Assembly (NCBI GenBank): GCA_050747525.1
Contig: JBOGOC010000020.1
Span: 1-9,357 of the forward strand
Reading direction: 5' to 3'
DNA: 9,357 nt
Source of the DNA: JBOGOC01 sp050747525
Lineage (GTDB): Bacteria > Acidobacteriota > Polarisedimenticolia > JACPZX01 > DASXTC01
The notes under the pieces: model-generated
Told to the model about the DNA's origin: nothing
Database searches by the model: none
The model's input: only the letters and a program-made list of their open reading frames with translations
Program-made: the position numbers and the translations under genes
Part shown: in pieces, positions 5,414-9,357 of the stretch
How positions within the stretch are numbered: the stretch's first letter is position 1
How the letters are laid out: each line of letters opens with the position of its first letter

Positions 5414-6793
5414 ATGCAGCATTATGACCTGCTCGTCATCGGCTCGGGGCCCGCGGGCCAGAACGCCGCCTTTCAGGCGGCCAAGCTGGGTCGCCGCGTG
5501 GCGGTGGTCGAGAAGCGGAAGGTGGTGGGCGGCGTGTGCATCAACACGGGCACCATCCCCAGCAAGACGCTGCGCGAGGCCGTGCTCTACCTGACCGGCT
5601 ACGGACAGCATGCCATCTACGGCACCGCTTACGCCGTCAAGGAGCACATCACCCTGGAGGACCTGCTGCTGCGCACGTCCTTCGTGATCAAGCGCGAGAT
5701 CGACGTGACGCGGGCCCAGCTCAGGCGTCACGGCATTGACCTGCTGCACGGCGAGGCGTCGTTCGTGGATCCGCACACCCTCTCCATCTCCACGGCCACC
5801 GAGACCACCCTGGTCCGTGCCGATTCGACCGTCATCGCGGTGGGGACCAGCCCCGCCCCCGCGCCCGGGGTGGCATGCCGATCCGATGTGCTCATCGACA
5901 GCGACGGCATTCTCGAGATGAAGCGCCTGCCGCGCACTCTCACCGTGGTCGGGGCCGGCGTGATCGGGATGGAGTACGCCTCCATCTTCGCGACGCTGGG
6001 GATCGAGGTGACCATCGTGGACATGCGCGAGGACCTGCTCGACTTCGTGGACGAGGAGCTCGTGGAGAGCCTCTCCTACCATCTCCGCCAGCACGGCACC
6101 ACCTACCGGCTGGGCGAGGAGGTGCTGCGCATCAGCTGCCCGGACAACCGGGCGGTGGCGGAGCTGGCCAGCGGGAAACGGATCGTGTCGGACATGATTC
6201 TCTTTTGCGCCGGGCGGGTGGGGGCGACCGCTTCGCTCAACCTGGCCGCCGCGGGGCTGGCGGCCGACGGCCGCGGGAGGCTGCTGGTGGACGAGCGCTA
6301 TCGCACCCGGGTGCGGCACATTTTCGCGGCCGGCGACGTCATCGGCTTCCCGGCGCTCGCCTCCACCTCGATGGAGCAGGGGCGACTGGCGGGCGCCTAC
6401 GCCTTCGGCGTGCCGGCCCTTCCCATGCCCGCGCTGTTCCCGTTCGGCATCTACACCATTCCGGAGATCTCGATGGTCGGGCCCACCGAGAAGGAGCTGA
6501 CCCGGGCGGCGGTCCCCTACGAGGCGGGCGTGGCCCACTACCGCGAGATCGCCCGCGGGCAGATCCTGGGCGATGACACCGGCTTCCTCAAGCTGCTGTT
6601 CCACCGTGAGACGCGCCGGCTGCTGGCCGCCCACGCCATCGGCACCGGGGCCACGGAGATCATCCACATCGCCCAGGCGGTGGTGACCCTGGACGGGACG
6701 CTGGACTACTTCGTGAACGCCGTATTCAACTACCCCACCCTGGCCGAAGCCTACAAGGCGGCGGCCCTGGACTGCCTGGACAAGCTGTCCTAG
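5414..6793 (+). CDS. sthA: Soluble pyridine nucleotide transhydrogenase SthA
   Basis: The gene encodes 459 residues, a flavoprotein of the pyridine nucleotide-disulfide reductase family. SthA moves hydride between NADPH and NAD+ in the cytoplasm to balance the two pools. The FAD site is GSGPAG (10-15). The NAD(P) Rossmann motif is GAGVIG (180-185), followed at the end of the second strand by Asp203 and Arg205. HIFAAGDVIGFP is the second FAD motif, and a dimerisation domain follows. The active-site stretch reads CINTGTIPSK: the first Cys of the CxxxxC disulfide is kept (Cys42) but the second is Thr47. The usual C-terminal HPT of dihydrolipoamide dehydrogenase is YPT (FNYPTLAEAY). Both changes match E. 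coli SthA and argue against dihydrolipoamide dehydrogenase, mercury reductase or glutathione reductase. The ATG at 5414 follows GAGGGG by eight bases. Confidence 0.94.
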   Translation: MQHYDLLVIGSGPAGQNAAFQAAKLGRRVAVVEKRKVVGGVCINTGTIPSKTLREAVLYLTGYGQHAIYGTAYAVKEHITLEDLLLRTSFVIKREIDVTRAQLRRHGIDLLHGEASFVDPHTLSISTATETTLVRADSTVIAVGTSPAPAPGVACRSDVLIDSDGILEMKRLPRTLTVVGAGVIGMEYASIFATLGIEVTIVDMREDLLDFVDEELVESLSYHLRQHGTTYRLGEEVLRISCPDNRAVAELASGKRIVSDMILFCAGRVGATASLNLAAAGLAADGRGRLLVDERYRTRVRHIFAAGDVIGFPALASTSMEQGRLAGAYAFGVPALPMPALFPFGIYTIPEISMVGPTEKELTRAAVPYEAGVAHYREIARGQILGDDTGFLKLLFHRETRRLLAAHAIGTGATEIIHIAQAVVTLDGTLDYFVNAVFNYPTLAEAYKAAALDCLDKLS

Positions 6794-6873
6794 CCCGGGC
6801 ACGGTATACTCCAGGCGTTCTTTCTCCGGCCCGCAGCTAGGCAGGGCGGGCCGTTCACATAGAGAGGTCGCTC
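6794..6873 (+). promoter_or_regulatory. sthA-ricT spacer with possible promoter and hairpin
   Basis: The 80 bases contain TATACT (6805-6810), a good -10 match, but no clear -35 at 17 bases before it. A 7-bp perfect stem follows: GGCCCGC (6828-6834) with GCGGGCC (6846-6852), loop of 11 bases. It lacks a T run on either strand, so it is not a clear terminator and may be a leader hairpin of ricT. AGAGAGG (6861-6867), six bases before the ATG at 6874, is the ricT ribosome site. Probably ricT has its own promoter; sthA read-through cannot be excluded. Confidence 0.35.
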
Positions 6874-7677
6874 ATGGGCTGCGGATCAGGAGGCTGCCCG
6901 GCCGGCCTTGGTGGGTGCGGTTCTTCCGGCGACGGCTCCACATCCGGCTCCCCCTGCGGGGCCGGAGGGTGCGGCACCGGCGCCGAAGGCCCTCCCCGCG
7001 AGGTGGTCGGCATCAAGTTCAACAACACCGCCAGAACCCACTACCACGACTCGGCCGGCCTGGACCTGCGCAAGGGGGACGCCGTCATCGTGGAAACCGA
7101 GCACGGCGAAGAGTTCGCCCGCGTCGTGCTTCCCACCGGACCCTCCCGCCGCTTCGCGGGAGTTTCCAGCCTGAAGCGCGTCCTGCGCCAGGCCACCGGC
7201 GAAGACGTCTCCCGCAACGACGAGAACGTCCGCCGCGAGGCGGAAGCCTTCGAGTTCTGCGCCGCGCGGGTGCGGACCCGAAGACTGGAGATGAAGCTGG
7301 TCTACGCGGAGGAGAGCTTCGACCGGCGTAAGCTGACCTTCTACTTCACGGCCGAAGGGCGGGTCGACTTTCGCGAGCTGGTGAAGGAGCTGGCCCAGCA
7401 GTTCCACAGCCGCATCGAGATGCGCCAGATCGGCCCGCGCGACGAGGCCAAGGCGCTGGGCGGCTATGGCATCTGCGGGCGGCCCCTCTGCTGCACGACG
7501 TTCCTCAAGGAGTTCTCCCCCGTCTCCATCCGCATGGCCAAACGGCAGGGGCTGAGCCTCAACCCCTCCAAGATCTCGGGCCGCTGCGGCCGGTTGATGT
7601 GCTGCCTCAAGTACGAGGACCGCGGCGACGATGGCGCCCCGGCGCGGGAGGGGGAGGCGGCGCAGCCGTCTGCCTGA
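6874..7677 (+). CDS. ricT: PSP1 domain protein, RicT/YaaT family
   Basis: The gene encodes 267 residues. In Bacillus, RicT (YaaT) works with RicA and RicF in an iron-sulfur complex affecting RNase Y-dependent mRNA processing, sporulation and competence; the role outside Firmicutes is unclear. The PSP1 C-terminal domain core is seen as GYGICGRPLCC (197-207), FSPVSIRMAKRQGLSLNP, and KISGRCGRLMCCLKYE. The cysteines 201, 206, 207, 238, 243 and 244 match the conserved set. The first 35 residues are Gly/Cys-rich, with Cys at 3, 8, 15, 28 and 33, a second possible metal site. The start at 6874 has a good ribosome site, AGAGAGG. A low-complexity acidic tail ends the protein. It converges with rsmI across 23 bases. 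Family assignment is firm; partners RicA and RicF are not in the window. Confidence 0.92.
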   Translation: MGCGSGGCPAGLGGCGSSGDGSTSGSPCGAGGCGTGAEGPPREVVGIKFNNTARTHYHDSAGLDLRKGDAVIVETEHGEEFARVVLPTGPSRRFAGVSSLKRVLRQATGEDVSRNDENVRREAEAFEFCAARVRTRRLEMKLVYAEESFDRRKLTFYFTAEGRVDFRELVKELAQQFHSRIEMRQIGPRDEAKALGGYGICGRPLCCTTFLKEFSPVSIRMAKRQGLSLNPSKISGRCGRLMCCLKYEDRGDDGAPAREGEAAQPSA

Positions 7678-7699
7678 CCAGGGTCAGGCCTGACCAGGG
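7673..7699. repeat. 11-base direct repeat forming a palindrome between convergent genes
   Basis: CCTGACCAGGG occurs at 7673-7683 and again at 7689-7699, separated by TCAGG. Together they create the perfect 14-base palindrome GGTCAGGCCTGACC (7682-7695). The middle arm (7682-7688) can pair with the copy on either side. The ricT stop codon lies in the first copy, and the rsmI stop is two bases past the second. It may act as a symmetrical 3'-end hairpin for both genes, although there is no T run. It may also be a short tandem duplication. Confidence 0.55.
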
Positions 7700-7700
7700 A

Positions 7701-8555
7701 TCACCGCTTCCGCACGGCCTCGTACACCTGCCTGCGCGACAGGCCGGTCTCGCGCATGAGGTGCCGCAACGCCTCGCGGCGCTCCATCCCCGAGTCCAGC
7801 AGGCGCTGATGCCTATCGGCCAGCGCCTCGGCCTCCTCGGCCGTCGGGTCAGCCTGGCGCGTGCGCGCCGCCGGCGGGCGCCCCGCAATCACCAGAGTGA
7901 ACTCCCCGCGCGGGGTCTCGCCTTCGGACAACGCCCGGGCGAACGACTCCAGGGTGGTCCGCCGCACCTCCTCGTGAATCTTCGTCGCCTCGCGCAGCAC
8001 GGTGACGGGGCGGTCCCCCAGCCCCGCGTGCAGATCGGCGGCGGCCGCCGCCACCCGATGGGGCGCCTCGAACAGCACGATGGGCCGTGCTTCCTGCGCC
8101 AGGTCCTGGACGGCGCGGCGCCGGGCCGCGGCCCGCGGCGGCAGGAACCCCGCGAAGAGGAACCCGGTCCCCAGGAAGCCGCACACCGAGATGGCCGCCG
8201 CCACGGCCGATGGCCCGGGGACCGGGCTCACCGCCAGCCCTTCGGCCAGCGCCGCGTCCACGACCACGGCCCCGGGGTCGGACACCGACGGCGTGCCCCC
8301 GTCGCTCACCAGCGCCACGTCGTCCCCGCCGCGCAGCGCCGCCAGGATGGTCTCCGCCTGCCTGCGCTCGTTGAACCCATGGCACGAGATGACCCGCGGA
8401 GGATGGATATCGAAATGCGCGAGGAGCCCGCGCGTCCGGCGCGTGTCCTCGCAGGCCACGAGGGCCACCGACCTCAGGACGGTGAGAGCCCGCGTCGTGA
8501 CGTCCTGCAGGTTTCCTAACGGGGTGGCCACCACGTACAGCGTTCCCGCGGGCAT
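7701..8555 (-). CDS. rsmI: 16S rRNA (cytidine(1402)-2'-O)-methyltransferase RsmI
   Basis: The gene encodes 284 residues. RsmI uses S-adenosylmethionine to methylate the 2'-O of C1402 in 16S rRNA, near the P site. The tetrapyrrole-methylase-type fold shows GTLYVVATPLGNLQDVTTRAL at the start, CEDTRRT (35-41), ISCHGFNE, LVSDGGTPSVSDPG (82-95), and PVPGPSAVAAA (111-121). The C-terminal helix-turn-helix seen in RsmI is present as MRETGLSRRQVYEAVRKR. The ATG at 8555 gives the family N-terminus. The frame runs open further upstream only as a shadow of nadE. Its A is the last base of the nadE stop (TGATG), so it is probably translated by coupling to nadE. It converges with ricT. Confidence 0.96.
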   Translation of the reverse strand: MPAGTLYVVATPLGNLQDVTTRALTVLRSVALVACEDTRRTRGLLAHFDIHPPRVISCHGFNERRQAETILAALRGGDDVALVSDGGTPSVSDPGAVVVDAALAEGLAVSPVPGPSAVAAAISVCGFLGTGFLFAGFLPPRAAARRRAVQDLAQEARPIVLFEAPHRVAAAAADLHAGLGDRPVTVLREATKIHEEVRRTTLESFARALSEGETPRGEFTLVIAGRPPAARTRQADPTAEEAEALADRHQRLLDSGMERREALRHLMRETGLSRRQVYEAVRKR

Positions 8556-9357
8556 CAGGTGCCCCAGTCGCGCGGGTACCGGAAGTCCACTCCCACCGTG
8601 CGCGAGGAGATCTTGGCGATGAGCGGGGGACGCCTCTTGTGCTGGGAGGCCCGGACCCTGGCGAGCACCCGATCCACCTGGCGCGCCGGCCAGCCGGCCC
8701 GCACCGCATCTTCGCGCGTGGCCCGCTCGTCCACCAGCAGGTAGAGGAGCCGATCCACGAGATCGTAGGTGATCCCCAGGTCCTTCTCGTCTGTCTGTCC
8801 GGCCCACAGGTCGGCCGAAGGCGGCTTGCGCCGGATGACCGGCGGGATCTTCAGCTGCGCCGCCAGCTGGCGCACCTGCGTCTTGTAGAGGTCCCCCAGG
8901 GGATTGAGCGCCGACGCCATGTCGCCGAACACGGTCCCGTAGCCCAGCAACAGCTCCGTCTTGTTGCTGGTCCCCAGCACCAGAGCGTCGTGCACGACGG
9001 AACGATCGTAGAGGATGCTCATCCTCTCGCGCGCCATCTTGTTCCCCTTGCGCACGCGGCTGGCGGCGGAGTCGGACGCGAACCAGGCGTCGACCATCGG
9101 CGAGATGTCGAACGTCTCGGTGCGGAAGCGCAGCCGCCGCGCCAGATCGCGCGCGTGCGTGACGCTGGTGGGATCGCTGAGACGATACGGCATCATCACG
9201 CCGATGACGCCCGCCGCCCCCAGCGCCCGGCGCGCCAGGGCGGCCGCCACGGCCGAGTCGATGCCGCCCGACAGCCCCACCACAACCCTCGAGCGCCCCG
9301 CGCGGCGCGTCTCGTCCGCGATGAAGCCGGCCAGCACCTCCTCGATGAGACGCGCAT
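8555..9357 (-). CDS. nadE: NAD+ synthetase NadE, 5' end beyond the window
   Basis: NadE amidates nicotinate adenine dinucleotide to NAD+ with ATP. The PP-loop is VVVGLSGGIDSAVAAAL. Then come KGNKMARERMSILYD, VLGTSNKTELLLGYGTVFGD (ATP and substrate site), NPLGDLYKTQVRQLA and PSADLWAGQTDEKDLG. These are the conserved blocks of the ammonia-dependent type, and the length reached (about 266 residues) suits it. The frame has no stop before the right edge: residues ARLIEEV precede the in-frame GTG at 9337, continuing the usual N-terminal helix. So GTG is probably not the start, and a few residues are missing. If the protein has an N-terminal glutaminase domain it would be much longer; this cannot be seen. 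The stop overlaps the rsmI start by one base. Confidence 0.95.
   Translation of the reverse strand, partial: ARLIEEVLAGFIADETRRAGRSRVVVGLSGGIDSAVAAALARRALGAAGVIGVMMPYRLSDPTSVTHARDLARRLRFRTETFDISPMVDAWFASDSAASRVRKGNKMARERMSILYDRSVVHDALVLGTSNKTELLLGYGTVFGDMASALNPLGDLYKTQVRQLAAQLKIPPVIRRKPPSADLWAGQTDEKDLGITYDLVDRLLYLLVDERATREDAVRAGWPARQVDRVLARVRASQHKRRPPLIAKISSRTVGVDFRYPRDWGT

Noticed and set aside
5273..6802. 509-codon minus-strand open frame opposite sthA
   Set aside because: It is an antisense shadow of a confidently identified gene in GC-rich DNA. The product is His/Gly/Asp-rich without a recognisable fold, and it also overlaps the smpB start.
6828..6852. Hairpin after sthA as an intrinsic terminator
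   Set aside because: The 7-bp stem is perfect but no T run follows on either strand, so it is only noted as a hairpin within the spacer.
7599..8519. 306-codon plus-strand open frame covering the ricT end and opposite rsmI
   Set aside because: It starts inside ricT in another frame and mirrors rsmI; the sequence is Arg/His/Pro-rich without motifs.

Overview
This is a GC-rich bacterial chromosomal window with no mobile element, CRISPR array, rRNA or tRNA that I can support. Genes are tightly packed: ATGA and TGATG stop-start overlaps, tail-to-tail overlaps, and very short gaps. Codon third positions are strongly G/C. The gene mix suggests a Gram-negative-type, deep-branching soil or sediment lineage such as Acidobacteriota or a neighbouring phylum: an SthA-type transhydrogenase, a RicT/PSP1 protein with a Cys-rich N-terminus, a secreted subtilase-type protein and a NatAB-like exporter. 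That placement is inference with low confidence.

Layout, left to right. (1) 1-628, minus strand: the N-terminal part of an exported protein whose pro-region resembles S8 (subtilisin-like) peptidase precursors; it runs off the left edge. (2) 629-1039: the only long non-coding stretch. On the minus strand it holds a sigma70-like promoter (931-959), a strong isolated Shine-Dalgarno sequence (754-761) and an intrinsic-terminator-like hairpin with two T runs (684-716). This is a candidate regulated leader or small RNA ahead of the peptidase gene. (3) 1040-3231, minus strand: a two-gene ABC-2 exporter, ATPase then permease, with a 4-base stop-start overlap. (4) 3299-4924, plus strand: an unrecognised conserved-looking protein, then thiS and thiG, tightly coupled. 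(5) 4917-5375, minus strand: smpB, overlapping the thiG 3' end by 8 bases. (6) 5414-6793, plus strand: sthA, divergent from smpB across 38 bases. (7) 6874-7677, plus strand: a ricT/PSP1 gene. (8) 7701-9357, minus strand: nadE (open at the right edge) followed by rsmI, overlapping by one base.

Functionally this is mostly housekeeping: thiamine thiazole synthesis (ThiS as sulfur carrier, ThiG as synthase), ribosome rescue (SmpB), rRNA methylation (RsmI), NAD synthesis (NadE) and NAD(P)H balancing (SthA), plus an exporter and a secreted protease-like protein. The nadE-rsmI pair and sthA share pyridine nucleotides as a theme, but nothing in the sequence shows joint control. The points most worth a second look are the leader or small RNA candidate at 684-959, the unknown protein translationally coupled to thiS, and the palindromic repeat between ricT and rsmI.
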